The position numbers were made by a program, and so were the translations under genes. Below, piece after piece: positions 1 to 8,622 of a DNA stretch of 64,000 bases. A model generated the notes under the pieces. It ran no database searches. It was not told the DNA's origin and was given only the letters and a program-made list of their open reading frames with translations. Source of the DNA: Parashewanella spongiae. Its GTDB lineage: Bacteria; Pseudomonadota; Gammaproteobacteria; Enterobacterales; Shewanellaceae. The DNA lies in the NCBI RefSeq assembly GCF_004358345.1, contig NZ_CP037952.1, positions 2,604,001-2,668,000 of the forward strand, read 5' to 3'. Within the stretch, counting starts at the first letter, position 1, and every line of letters starts with the position of its first letter.

Positions 1-774
1 GCACCAATTGAAATTCCGGAGTCAGTTACTAAACGTCGTATTAGTGATATTTTATTAGTATTACCGCAACTTACGGATGTTGCTCCAAATAACATCGTTG
101 TGAAGACACGTTCACGCCAAAAAGGTAGTAACCAATATCAAAAACGTAATCAAGACAAAGTTGAGTTGATCACCACAGAATACAATGCCAAGTTTAAGCT
201 AAATTTATCTGGTTATTTAGATACAGGGCTCTTTCTTGACCATAGATTAACAAGACGCTTAGTCGGTGATAAATCAAAAAATCGTCATGTACTGAATTTA
301 TTCGCTTATACTGGCACAGCATCTGTTCATGCTGCTTTAGGCGGTGCAAAATCGGTGACCACAGTTGATATGTCACATACGTATTTATTGTGGGCTGAAG
401 AAAACTTTAAACTTAATGGTATTTATGGAAATCAATATCATTTCGAGCAAGCGGATTGCCTTCAGTGGATAAAAGAATCAGAAGAACAATTTGACTTGAT
501 TTTCATTGATCCGCCAACCTTTTCTAATTCAAAAAGAATGGAAGATTCATTTGAAGTCGAGCGAGATCATGTTGAATTACTCACAGATCTTATGAAGTTA
601 CTGATGCCAGATGGAGAGATTATATTCTCAAATAATAAGCGGAAATTTAAAATGGATATTGAAGCTTTGGCAAAAATTGGTATTAAAGTTGAAAACCTTG
701 ACGCTAAAACACTGCCATTGGATTACAAACGTAACCCGCAAATTCACAATACATGGTTATTAACACATGGCTGA
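1..774 (+). CDS. rlmL: 23S rRNA methyltransferase RlmL/RlmKL, C-terminal part (5' end outside window)
   Basis: The frame is open from base 1, so this is the end of a longer gene. The visible part is the RlmK-type methyltransferase domain, which in E. coli makes m7G2069 of 23S rRNA; the N-terminal THUMP and RlmL (m2G2445) domains would lie upstream of the window. Seen here are the SAM-binding segment [18 protein letters not shown] and the catalytic-loop motif [12 protein letters not shown], both typical of this RNA methyltransferase group. The stop codon overlaps the start of the next gene by 8 bases, which suggests co-transcription with the glutaredoxin-like gene and uup. The family assignment is secure; the full length cannot be judged. 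Confidence 0.93.
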   Translation, partial: APIEIPESVTKRRISDILLVLPQLTDVAPNNIVVKTRSRQKGSNQYQKRNQDKVELITTEYNAKFKLNLSGYLDTGLFLDHRLTRRLVGDKSKNRHVLNLFAYTGTASVHAALGGAKSVTTVDMSHTYLLWAEENFKLNGIYGNQYHFEQADCLQWIKESEEQFDLIFIDPPTFSNSKRMEDSFEVERDHVELLTDLMKLLMPDGEIIFSNNKRKFKMDIEALAKIGIKVENLDAKTLPLDYKRNPQIHNTWLLTHG

Positions 775-1006
775 TTTTTCAAAACAATTTGTTTTGTTTC
801 ATACCGAAGGCTGCCATTTGTGCGAAATAGCTCAAAGAATGGTGGCCAAAGAAGCAATTGATTATCAACATCAAGATATTTGTGACGATGATCAATTGGC
901 TGATAAATATGGTGTAAGTATTCCTGTCCTTTATGACAGTCTAAATAATAAAGAATTATTCTGGCCGTTTGAGCAAAACGACGTTCAGAAGTTTATAGGA
1001 GCATAA
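767..1006 (+). CDS. glutaredoxin-like protein (DUF836 type)
   Basis: This is a 79-residue thioredoxin-fold protein. Near the N-terminus it has the redox motif CHLC inside [12 protein letters not shown], and a cis-proline segment GVSIPVLY at about residues 49-56. Both fit the small glutaredoxin-like DUF836 family. The role is probably a cytoplasmic thiol-disulfide exchange function, but the substrate is unknown. It starts 8 bases inside rlmL and ends 1 base before the TTG start of uup, so the three genes look translationally coupled, as in other Alteromonadales. Confidence 0.85.
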   Translation: MADFSKQFVLFHTEGCHLCEIAQRMVAKEAIDYQHQDICDDDQLADKYGVSIPVLYDSLNNKELFWPFEQNDVQKFIGA

Positions 1007-1007
1007 A

Positions 1008-2942
1008 TTGAGTCTGGTTCGTATTAATAACGGTGCATTAGCTTTCGGTCATACACCACTTTTGAAAGATGCTGATTTTACTATTGAGCCCGGAGAACGG
1101 GTGTGTATCGTTGGCCGTAACGGTGCTGGTAAGTCGAGTTTAATGAAAGTGCTTGCTGGTGACATTATTTTAGATGATGGTGAGTTTAATATCGCTACTG
1201 ATGTTAAAGTGAGCCGCTTGCAACAAGACCCACCAAAATCAGAATCAGGTTCAATATATTCTTATATCGCCGCAGGCGTTGCTGAAATTGGCGATTTGCT
1301 TCAAGCTTATCATGATCTTTCTCATCAATTAGAAACAGCTGATGCTGACTCTATGGAAAAAATGCTGAATAAAATGCAGCGGATTCAAGAGAAGCTGGAT
1401 CATAATAATGGCTGGCAGCTTGATTCTCGAATAAACCAAATATGCCAATTACTTTCATTAGATTCTGAAAAGCAGCTTTCTGAACTATCGGGTGGTTGGC
1501 AGCGTAAAGTTGCATTAGCGAGAGCCTTAGTCAGTGAGCCAGATCTGTTATTATTAGACGAACCGACTAACCATCTAGACATTGATACGATTGAATGGCT
1601 TGAACAGTTCTTGATGAGTTATAAAGGCGCGATTGTATTTGTCAGTCATGACCGTGGTTTTATTCAAAGAATGGCAACTCGAATTGTTGATTTAGATCGT
1701 GGCGTAATTACAAATTGGCCGGGCAGTTACCAAGCTTATCTTGATGGAAAAGCTGAATGGCTGCGAGTTGAAGAAGAGCAAAATGCACTTTTTGACAAGC
1801 GCTTAGCCGATGAAGAAACATGGATTCGTCAAGGTGTTAAAGCAAGACGAACCCGTAACGAAGGTCGAGTAAGAGCGTTAAAGTCGCTTCGAAAAGAACG
1901 AATGGAGCGTATCAACAGACAAGGTAACGTAAGTATGTCTGTTGGTGATTCAGAGCGTTCAGGCAAGCTTATCTTTGAGGTAGAAAAAGTTAATTATGAT
2001 ATTCCTGAAAAGAGACTGGTAAATAATTTTACAACCCGTGTTATGCGTGGTGATCGTATTGCGCTCATTGGGCCTAATGGTTGCGGTAAATCTACGCTCA
2101 TTAAGTTACTTTTAGAGCAACTTGAGCCGCAATCAGGTGAGATTAAAGTAGGCACTAAGTTGCAAGTGGCATACTTTGACCAATACCGTGAAGCACTCGA
2201 TCCCGAAAAGACAGTAGAAGAAAATGTCGGTGAAGGGAAGAGTACAGTTACTATCAATGGTAAAGATCGCCATATATTGAGTTACCTGCAGGATTTTTTG
2301 TTTTCACCACTACGTGCACGTACCCCAGTTAAGGCATTGTCAGGCGGTGAGAAAAACCGTTTATTGCTTGCAAGACTATTGTTACGCCCTGCGAACTTAA
2401 TTGTTCTCGATGAACCAACAAATGACCTTGATATTGAGACCTTAGAATTGTTAGAGTCTCTACTGGCTGATTTTGGCGGAACACTTCTCATTGTTAGCCA
2501 TGATAGAGCATTTATCGATAATACCGTGACAAGCAGTTGGTGGTTCGAAGGTAATGGACGTTGGCAGGAGTACGTTGGAGGTTATCAAGACGCTGTTTCT
2601 CAAGGCGCTAAAATTTATTCTGAGGAACCCGAAGAGAAAATCGCTGTCCAATCAAAAGCTGAGCCTAAGAGAGCTGATGTTTCGCAAGTAAAAGAAGAAC
2701 CATCAAAGCTTAAGTCGGCAAAAAAAATGAGTTACAAATTGCGGGATGAATTAGAAAAATTACCTGCAAAGATGGAAAAACTTGAGAGCGAAGTTGAAGA
2801 ACTACAAAAAACTATCGCCCATGCTGATTTTTACAATCAAGAGCAAAATAAGGTCAATGAAGTTTTACAAGCATTGGCAGACAAAGAACAGCAACTAGAA
2901 ACCTACTTTGAGCGCTGGGAAGAATTAGAATCGCTTAAGTAA
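1008..2942 (+). CDS. uup: ABC-F ATPase Uup
   Basis: A 644-residue soluble ABC-F protein with two ATPase domains and no membrane segment. Domain 1 has Walker A GRNGAGKSS, signature LSGGWQRKVALARA and Walker B LLLLDEPTNHLD. Domain 2 has GPNGCGKST, LSGGEKNRLLLARLL and LIVLDEPTNDLD. The C-terminal ~90 residues are charged and coiled-coil-like, as in Uup, where this part binds DNA. Uup acts on ribosomes or DNA and its loss raises precise transposon excision in E. coli. The start is TTG; an AGGAG seven bases upstream, overlapping the end of the previous gene, supports it. Confidence 0.94.
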   Translation: MSLVRINNGALAFGHTPLLKDADFTIEPGERVCIVGRNGAGKSSLMKVLAGDIILDDGEFNIATDVKVSRLQQDPPKSESGSIYSYIAAGVAEIGDLLQAYHDLSHQLETADADSMEKMLNKMQRIQEKLDHNNGWQLDSRINQICQLLSLDSEKQLSELSGGWQRKVALARALVSEPDLLLLDEPTNHLDIDTIEWLEQFLMSYKGAIVFVSHDRGFIQRMATRIVDLDRGVITNWPGSYQAYLDGKAEWLRVEEEQNALFDKRLADEETWIRQGVKARRTRNEGRVRALKSLRKERMERINRQGNVSMSVGDSERSGKLIFEVEKVNYDIPEKRLVNNFTTRVMRGDRIALIGPNGCGKSTLIKLLLEQLEPQSGEIKVGTKLQVAYFDQYREALDPEKTVEENVGEGKSTVTINGKDRHILSYLQDFLFSPLRARTPVKALSGGEKNRLLLARLLLRPANLIVLDEPTNDLDIETLELLESLLADFGGTLLIVSHDRAFIDNTVTSSWWFEGNGRWQEYVGGYQDAVSQGAKIYSEEPEEKIAVQSKAEPKRADVSQVKEEPSKLKSAKKMSYKLRDELEKLPAKMEKLESEVEELQKTIAHADFYNQEQNKVNEVLQALADKEQQLETYFERWEELESLK

Positions 2943-2965
2943 CTGAGTTAAACAGGAAGATATTA

Positions 2966-4813
2966 ATGAAGTTAACGCTGGATAAAGCTTTATCTGCAGT
3001 AGCAGTAAGTGTAATTGGAGCATTAGGTACTGCAGTTGCAGCGCCAGTGTATGAAATTGTAAATTTAGACGATTATGATTTTATTGGTGAAGGTCGTGGA
3101 ACACTAGAAAACACCCGTAGTGGATATGCGCAATCTATCAACGCGAATAATGAACTCGTAGGTATTGCTCAAGGGCGTAAAAAACTCAGTGCTGAAGATA
3201 TCGATGTAGATATTATCGATGTTGAAGATGGTATTGCACCATCAGAAAGAATTACATTTAGCATTAACTCTCCAATTGTTGCTAATACTTTTGGTTTTGT
3301 AGCGAGTACTGTATGGATCCCAACATTTGAATCGGTAAATGGTTCTACGGATCCAAAAGATTCGAGTGTGACTAACTCTGTTGATAGTCAGTTTTTTGGT
3401 ATTAATGACGCTGGCATAAAAGTCGGAAACATGACGGCACCAGAAGATAGAATTACCTATACAGGGACTACGGAAAACCAAGAATTCTGGTATATAAGAG
3501 CTTACGAGCAACGGGGTATTGCTAAGCGTGGTGATACTGAGCTCCCACTATTACCTCCTTATCATACTTACACTAACTCAGATGGAGAGGCCGCTGAAAT
3601 AGGTGGCTATGCGGGTGCAACAGCGATTAATAATCATAACTTGATTGTAGGTTACGCAAGTACCGATATTGCTGATCCAAGCAAAGCTAGAATCGATACC
3701 TGCATCGATTCAACTACAACGCCTACGGATGTTTGTATTCAAGAACAACAGTTTCCAAGTAGCCAAGGCAGTAGAAACATTAATTACCAAGTACGTGGCT
3801 ATCTATGGCAATTGAATAGCGATGATACAGTCACTGGAACATTACTTCCTTTAGGTTTAACGCCTGAGGCAGACTCAACGGTAACATATTCAGCACAAGC
3901 TTTAGGTGTAAATAATGCTGGTGTTGTAGTTGGGCGGTCTAATACTTATCGTAACGGTGATAAAGACCGTTTGCGTGATGATGCGGCTTATTGGACTAAA
4001 AATAGTTCAGGAGAGTATCAGTATAATTGGGTTCCTTCAGTAAATGAGGAAGAAGATATTAACTCTATTGCCTATGATATTAATGACAATGGCATATTAG
4101 TAGGTAGTTATAGATCGTTTATCGATGGTTTCCAAAGAGACAAATTCTTTTATTTCGACACAAATTCATCAGGTGGATCAGTCGTTGTTCCAAACGACTT
4201 TTTTGATCAACTTTCTGACTTTGCTTCACGTGGACGTAGTATTAACAACAAAGATCAAGTTGTTGGATACATTGAAACTACTCAAGATAAAAATACTGCA
4301 CGTCCGAAAGCTGGTTTCTTATTCGATAAATCTTCTGAAGAGTTTTCGAATTTAAATGATTTGCTGACCTGTGAATCCAAAGGTTACATTGTAAGTGGCA
4401 GTGAAACTCGTCGTAATGAAGTGACGGTAGTAGACGGCTCAGGTAAAGAGTTAGTTTATGAATCTGATATTGTGGTTGCTGACGCTGCGAGCATTAATGA
4501 AGATGGCACAATTGTAGGCACGGCACTCATTCGCAAACCAGTGTATCAGGTCGATGCTGATGGTAATCCTGTTTTAGATGAAAATAGTAATCTTCCTTTG
4601 TTTGAGTTAAACGCTAATGGTCAGCCAGTCACTTCATCTTTACCAAGAATGGTTGTTTTACAACTAACAGGCGATGATGTGCAAGCTGGGGAAAAAGCTT
4701 GTACATTTACGGACAAAGTTGATGAAAAACCGTATGAAAGAAAAGGTGGCGGAATGTTGACTTGGTTGTTTGCACTACCTCTTTTATTCATTAGGCGTAG
4801 AAAAGTTCATTAA
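2966..4813 (+). CDS. DUF3466 family exported protein with GlyGly-CTERM-like tail
   Basis: A 615-residue protein with an N-terminal signal peptide (cleavage probably near AVAAPVY) and repeated segments of the type 'INNAGVVVGRS' / 'INDNGILVGSY' spread over residues 120-450. These repeats are typical of DUF3466 and suggest a beta-rich repeat structure. The C-terminus is a Gly-rich stretch (KGGGM), a hydrophobic helix (LTWLFALPLLFI) and a basic end (RRRK). That fits the GlyGly-CTERM signal processed by rhombosortase and linked to type II secretion. An AGGA lies upstream of the ATG. The same gene sits between uup and rmf in Shewanella. Its function is unknown. Confidence 0.85.
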   Translation: MKLTLDKALSAVAVSVIGALGTAVAAPVYEIVNLDDYDFIGEGRGTLENTRSGYAQSINANNELVGIAQGRKKLSAEDIDVDIIDVEDGIAPSERITFSINSPIVANTFGFVASTVWIPTFESVNGSTDPKDSSVTNSVDSQFFGINDAGIKVGNMTAPEDRITYTGTTENQEFWYIRAYEQRGIAKRGDTELPLLPPYHTYTNSDGEAAEIGGYAGATAINNHNLIVGYASTDIADPSKARIDTCIDSTTTPTDVCIQEQQFPSSQGSRNINYQVRGYLWQLNSDDTVTGTLLPLGLTPEADSTVTYSAQALGVNNAGVVVGRSNTYRNGDKDRLRDDAAYWTKNSSGEYQYNWVPSVNEEEDINSIAYDINDNGILVGSYRSFIDGFQRDKFFYFDTNSSGGSVVVPNDFFDQLSDFASRGRSINNKDQVVGYIETTQDKNTARPKAGFLFDKSSEEFSNLNDLLTCESKGYIVSGSETRRNEVTVVDGSGKELVYESDIVVADAASINEDGTIVGTALIRKPVYQVDADGNPVLDENSNLPLFELNANGQPVTSSLPRMVVLQLTGDDVQAGEKACTFTDKVDEKPYERKGGGMLTWLFALPLLFIRRRKVH

Positions 4814-4839
4814 CTTTAGTAACTTACTAAAAACAAAAG

Positions 4840-4867
4840 AAAACGACGCGTTATAGAGTCGTTTTTT
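4840..4867 (+). terminator. rho-independent terminator after the DUF3466 gene
   Basis: An inverted repeat with arms AAAACGAC and GTCGTTTT about 27 bases after the stop codon is followed directly by a T run. It separates the uup/DUF3466 unit from rmf. The remaining ~250 bases to rmf are AT-rich and presumably hold the rmf promoter; I could not pick a convincing -35/-10 pair. Confidence 0.7.
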
Positions 4868-5118
4868 ATATCAGAATACTTTAAAGTCGGTTAAAAATTA
4901 ATCAAAAAAATATTGATCTTGGGTTAAAAAAGCATTATTTATTAGATCTGATTGTATTTTAAATTTTACATTGACTGATATATCGTGACATTGAAAACAG
5001 GATCAGTAAAGCAAGACATGCTGTTTACCTGAGACAGTCCGGTTCGTCATAATAATAGAGTTTGAAAACGCAACAGATTGGCCCAACTTTTTATTTGCTG
5101 TATATAGAGGACAGGAAT

Positions 5119-5298
5119 ATGAAAAGACAGAAACGAGATCGATTAGAAAGAGCTTACTCAAAAGGATTTCATGCCGGGATGGGAGGACGCTCAAAAGAAA
5201 TGTGTCCATACTTAAACGTGAACTCTCGCTCTCAATGGCTCGGTGGATGGCGTGAAGGAGTAGATGATAGATTTAATGGAATTCAACCAAATAAGTAA
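5119..5298 (+). CDS. rmf: ribosome modulation factor Rmf
   Basis: A 59-residue basic protein containing the Rmf hallmark segments RDRLERAYSKGFHAG, CPY and WLGGWREG. Rmf binds the 30S subunit in stationary phase and drives 100S dimer formation (ribosome hibernation). The ATG at 5119 is chosen because AGGACAGGA precedes it and the family starts MKRQKR. A longer in-frame reading from 5062 has no support. The TAA stop is also the first bases of an inserted repeat (5296-5800), so the end of the gene touches a mobile element. Position next to fabA is conserved. Confidence 0.95.
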   Translation: MKRQKRDRLERAYSKGFHAGMGGRSKEMCPYLNVNSRSQWLGGWREGVDDRFNGIQPNK

Positions 5299-5800
5299 TG
5301 CCAATTACAGTAATTAATCTCTGACTCAGCAAGAGATAAAGGTTTTCAGTACAAGGCGCATGTTCGAAGTACTATCGGGATAATTCAAGAACGTGCAACG
5401 CAGTAATGGAAACTTTTAGCCTTGCCCTACGGGAGCTTGTATGCGCAAAAATTACTTCACAAAATTATTTCAACGTAGATAACTATGTTTTCACCGATTT
5501 CGTTTGTACTTTGTGCGCATACATAGCTCTGAGTTGAGCATTTAAAGCATCAGTTGACTGCGTTCTCAAGCGTAGAAAAAATGGCTGATAGTAAGGCGTA
5601 GCTTGCAGCAAGTAGTTATTCTACTTGCAAAAGTTACAACGCAGATAGCAGTCATTTTAGCAAGCTTGTGAGCGTAGAGCACTTCACTCATTGGGTGAAA
5701 GCCATGATGATAAAGTCATCTTATTGACTCAAACAGTTACTCATATCATATGCTCAGCGTTCAACTGATGTTTAGGTTTAATTACTGTAATTGGTATAAC
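5296..5800. mobile_element. family A inverted-repeat element (MITE-like), copy A1, interrupted by element B1
   Basis: The left end TAATGCCAATTACAGTAATT and the right end AATTACTGTAATTGGTATAA are inverted copies of each other. The inside (5318-5541) matches the elements at 11437-11756 (opposite orientation) and 20682-21035, but lacks a ~57-base block starting near CGGCCGCCATAC that both others carry. The element is interrupted at 5546-5778 by element B1. There is no transposase frame, so it would be non-autonomous. Confidence 0.85.
5546..5778. mobile_element. family B element, copy B1, nested in A1 and flanked by TTAA
   Basis: These bases match 40341-40573 over nearly their full length. The ends carry the short inverted repeat CATCAGTTGA. 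TTAA stands directly on both sides (5542-5545 and 5779-5782), while the uninterrupted family A copy at 20682-21035 has a single TTAA at the same place. This is what insertion with TTAA target duplication would give. Confidence 0.8.
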
Positions 5801-5803
5801 CTA

Positions 5804-5840
5804 AATAAACAAGCCCTCATAAAAGAGGGCTTGTTTATTT
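5804..5840. terminator. bidirectional terminator between element A1 and fabA
   Basis: A 16-base perfect inverted repeat (AAATAAACAAGCCCTC and its complement) has a short loop. The A-rich start and T-rich end allow termination from either side. It lies about 20 bases after the fabA stop on the minus strand. Confidence 0.8.
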
Positions 5841-5860
5841 TTAAAATCTTATAGAGAAAC

Positions 5861-6376
5861 TTAAAACGTTGAAGTATCGGTAAATATTCCAACTTTCAAG
5901 TCAGTTGCGGAGTAAATTTCACGGCCATCAACTTCAATTACCGCATCAGCCATACCCATAACCAATTTTCTATTTATTTTTCTTTTAATGTTAAGGCGAT
6001 ATGTTACTTTTTTTGCGGTAGGTAATATTTGTCCTGTGAATTTCACTTCTCCAACGCCTAAAGCACGACCTTTTCCTTCGGCACCTTCCCACCCTAAGAA
6101 GAAACCAACTAACTGCCACATAGCATCTAAGCCCAAACAGCCGGGCATAACAGGATCACCGACAAAATGACAATCAAAGAACCATAAGTCTGGATTGATA
6201 TCTAATTCAGCAACTATTTCACCTTTACCAAATTCACCGCCATCACTATTTATTTTTGTGATTCGATCGATCATTAACATATTTTGAACTGGAAGACGAG
6301 GTGAATTTGCACCAAATAAATCACCGTGACCGCAAGCGATTAATTCTTCTTTAGTGAAACTGTTAGCGTTATTCAT
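5861..6376 (-). CDS. fabA: 3-hydroxydecanoyl-ACP dehydratase/isomerase FabA
   Basis: 171 residues, the normal FabA length, starting [18 protein letters not shown]. An upstream in-frame ATG at 6436 would add 20 residues foreign to the family and would place the FabR-like operator inside the coding region, so it is rejected. The active-site His lies in [20 protein letters not shown], which also holds the catalytic Asp (GLDA). FabA dehydrates 3-hydroxydecanoyl-ACP and isomerises trans-2- to cis-3-decenoyl-ACP, the branch point to unsaturated fatty acids. It lies downstream of the Lon-family gene and has its own regulatory region. Confidence 0.97.
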   Translation of the reverse strand: MNNANSFTKEELIACGHGDLFGANSPRLPVQNMLMIDRITKINSDGGEFGKGEIVAELDINPDLWFFDCHFVGDPVMPGCLGLDAMWQLVGFFLGWEGAEGKGRALGVGEVKFTGQILPTAKKVTYRLNIKRKINRKLVMGMADAVIEVDGREIYSATDLKVGIFTDTSTF

Positions 6377-6412
6377 ATTATATCTATTCAAATCGAAAGT
6401 GACTGCAAGGTT

Positions 6413-6430
6413 AGCGAACACATGTACGCT
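6413..6430 (-). promoter_or_regulatory. candidate FabR operator upstream of fabA
   Basis: On the minus strand the sequence reads AGCGTACATGTGTTCGCT, an imperfect palindrome. It agrees closely with the FabR (YijC) site known in front of fabA and fabB in enterobacteria. It lies 37 bases before the fabA start codon, a suitable place for repression. No clear FadR site was seen here. Confidence 0.65.
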
Positions 6431-6470
6431 AAACAACTCCGATCAGCTATTTTTAAAGATAAAATTGAAT

Positions 6471-8204
6471 CTAATCACGGTTCAATTTTAACATTGTCAC
6501 TAAACGCTCAAATAAAGTTGGCTCTGCTTCAAATTCACCAGCTAGTTCGTTTAATCTTTTTTGCACCTGACCATAAAGGGTTTTTTCAGGGAAGTCATTA
6601 TCTTCGTCAGCAACTCCTGCGGGTTGTTGCATCAGTATTTCAATAACTTGATCCACGTGGTCAACTTGAAAAAGAGAAAATAAGCCGTTTTTAACGGCGT
6701 CGACAATTTCAGTTGGAAGATTAATTTGTTTAACATTAGCTTTAGGAATAATCACACCCTGTGAGCCTGTCAATTTGCGTCGATTACAAAGATTAAAAAA
6801 ACCAGTAATTTTTTCATTCACTCCACCAATTGCTTGAACATTTCCAAACTGATCCAAAGCACCTGTTACTGCAATGTTCTGTAAAATAGGTGATTCGCTT
6901 ATGGCTGATAGTAGGCAGCAAAATTCTGCTACTGAAGCGCTGTCTCCGTCAATTTCTTGATAAGATTGTTCAAATACAATATTGGCATTTAAATGCAAAG
7001 GCGCATCACGACCAAAAATTCGATATAGGCAAGATGATAAAATCATCATTCCTTTTGCATGGATGTTACCACCTAATTCTGATTTTCTTTCGATATCAGC
7101 GACTTCACCATCACCATAATGGGTTGTACAAGTGATTCTAGCTGGTTCTCCATAGCTATAATCGCCTGTATCTATCACAGTAAGCCCATTGACCTGTCCG
7201 ACCATTCCACCATCAGTTGGTAAAGTAATAAACTTGTCATCAAAATTTTGAGCTGAGTAGACTTCTGATAAATTATGCCGACGTTTTTTAAACTCGAGGG
7301 TTTTAATTACGTCAATTTGATCGATTGTCGTGGAAGATGAAAGTGCTTTTATTTGAGCTAACACTTGTACAAGTTCTGACGAGGCTAAAGATAACCGTTG
7401 CTGATGCTCAACAAGGCTGGATGAATAAGTAAAAAGTGCCTCAAGTGCAGACTTGCTTAGTTTGACAGATAGACTTTCCGCTAAAGCATCTAGCCACAAG
7501 GCATAATCAGACTCTGGGTAAGCCAGTAAATCAACCTCGTTATTGACTTCACCAAGGAGAGGAAAATGTCGGTTAAATCTTTCGTCTTGGATGCGGAGAT
7601 GGTTGTATAAACCTATTGGGCCAACTAATACAATTTTACAATTTAAAGGTACTTGTTCTAAAGTAGAGCTTACTCGATAGTACCCAGTATCAAGAGTATC
7701 GATTAACAGAGACCAAATACCTTCTTTTTCCAATAAGGATTCAATACTTATAAATACGGTGTGATTTTCAGCAAACGCACCATTTTTATATTCTGATATT
7801 TTATCATTTACAATGGTTTTTCCTAATAAGTCTATACGTCTTATATTGCCAGACAAATAACAAAAGGAGTTGGATTTTTCAGCGATAACACCAACATTTT
7901 TAGGGGCAGGGTGCTTGTGCCATTGCAGATCAATTTCGGCTGAATCTGCTTTGGCGGCAGCAAGAAATTGAGGCTCTTTATCGTTAGACAGGCTTATTAA
8001 AGCATCGATAAATAGATTTCGCTCGATACCTGTAAAATCTGCAATGTATAAATGTTGAGAAGGTAACTGTTGAGACAACTGAAATGCTTCAACTACACGC
8101 TCTTGACCGAGTAATAAATGTCGCTTGTCACACTTAGCTCGAAAGCCTGTCGGGATATTGTATTTTGGAGTAAGTTCACTTGCAGGAATTAGCTTCGGAT
8201 TCAT
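6471..8204 (-). CDS. ycbZ: Lon-family ATP-dependent protease-like protein (YcbZ/LonH)
   Basis: 577 residues, close to E. coli YcbZ (586), and in the same position next to fabA. The C-terminal third is a Lon protease domain. The nucleophile Ser lies in DGDSASVAEFCCLLSA and the partner Lys in GGVNEKITGFF, giving the Ser-Lys dyad. The N-terminal part resembles an AAA module, but no Walker A (GxxxxGKT/S) can be seen; the expected region reads IADFTGIERNLF. ATP use is therefore doubtful. Its substrates are unknown. It is transcribed towards fabA, with a 94-base gap. Confidence 0.88.
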   Translation of the reverse strand: MNPKLIPASELTPKYNIPTGFRAKCDKRHLLLGQERVVEAFQLSQQLPSQHLYIADFTGIERNLFIDALISLSNDKEPQFLAAAKADSAEIDLQWHKHPAPKNVGVIAEKSNSFCYLSGNIRRIDLLGKTIVNDKISEYKNGAFAENHTVFISIESLLEKEGIWSLLIDTLDTGYYRVSSTLEQVPLNCKIVLVGPIGLYNHLRIQDERFNRHFPLLGEVNNEVDLLAYPESDYALWLDALAESLSVKLSKSALEALFTYSSSLVEHQQRLSLASSELVQVLAQIKALSSSTTIDQIDVIKTLEFKKRRHNLSEVYSAQNFDDKFITLPTDGGMVGQVNGLTVIDTGDYSYGEPARITCTTHYGDGEVADIERKSELGGNIHAKGMMILSSCLYRIFGRDAPLHLNANIVFEQSYQEIDGDSASVAEFCCLLSAISESPILQNIAVTGALDQFGNVQAIGGVNEKITGFFNLCNRRKLTGSQGVIIPKANVKQINLPTEIVDAVKNGLFSLFQVDHVDQVIEILMQQPAGVADEDNDFPEKTLYGQVQKRLNELAGEFEAEPTLFERLVTMLKLNRD

Positions 8205-8400
8205 ATCAATATTATCAGATTTCTTTTAAGCAGAAGTTTATCACAATGTTACTGTTGAAGTCGTACCTCTCATATTATCTAAGAGGGATAAGTTTAGAGT
8301 TCGATTGCCAGCATATCCCCCAATTAAAGGTTATTATTGCTGAAAATAAATACTGAGCGATTGATTTGCAGACACTTGGCTCATTTTATAAAATTTTATA

Positions 8401-8429
8401 TTTACAGCATATTAGTTTTTGCATATTAT
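8401..8429 (+). promoter_or_regulatory. sigma-70 promoter of the first tRNA-Ser
   Basis: TTTACA at 8401-8406 and TATTAT at 8424-8429 are separated by 17 bases and followed by a GC-rich discriminator, as is usual for stable RNA genes. The second tRNA-Ser has the same two hexamers and the same spacing with an unrelated spacer sequence. Confidence 0.75.
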
Positions 8430-8439
8430 CAGCGCGTTC

Positions 8440-8529
8440 GGAGGGGTGGCAGAGTGGTCGAATGCACCGGTCTTGAAAACCGGCAACGGTTTATCCCGTT
8501 CCAGGGTTCAAATCCCTGCTCCTCCGCCA
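8440..8529 (+). tRNA. tRNA-Ser (anticodon TGA), copy 1
   Basis: 90 bases including the encoded CCA. Acceptor arm GGAGGGG pairs with CTCCTCC, the anticodon stem-loop has TGA, there is a long class II variable arm (CAACGGTTTATCCCGTT), and the T arm is GGTTCAAATCC. It is identical to the copy at 24352-24441. Confidence 0.97.
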
Positions 8530-8538
8530 CATTAAGAA

Positions 8539-8570
8539 AAGGCTACTTAATTGAGTAGCCTTTTTGCTTT
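8539..8570 (+). terminator. terminator of tRNA-Ser copy 1
   Basis: The arms AAGGCTACT and AGTAGCCTT form a hairpin followed by a T run, 10 bases after the CCA end. The copy after the second tRNA-Ser differs by one base in the stem. Confidence 0.9.
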
Positions 8571-8580
8571 CTCTAGAAAG

Positions 8581-8617
8581 GAGAACTGATTATCGATTAT
8601 TTCGATAATCAGTTCTC
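8581..8617. terminator. perfect 16-bp inverted repeat after the J-domain operon
   Basis: The left arm 8581-8596 (GAGAACTGATTATCGA) is exactly complementary to 8602-8617 with a 5-base loop. It lies 5 bases beyond the stop codon of the last gene of the minus-strand operon. A T run is weak, so it could be a terminator or an mRNA 3'-end stabiliser. Confidence 0.55.
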
Positions 8618-8622
8618 AATAT

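Noticed and set aside
5436-5538. Open frame inside element A1 (…LALRELVCAKITSQNY…) that is also open in A2
   Set aside because: The frame differs by several amino-acid changes between A1 and A2 and is broken in A3 soon after TSQN; no ribosome-binding site. It is best explained as chance in a young repeat.
6377-6436. Longer FabA start at 6436
   Set aside because: It adds 20 residues absent from the family and would put the FabR-like operator inside the coding region.
8337-8558. 73-residue frame across tRNA-Ser copy 1
   Set aside because: It reads through the whole tRNA and into its terminator; the protein is an artefact.
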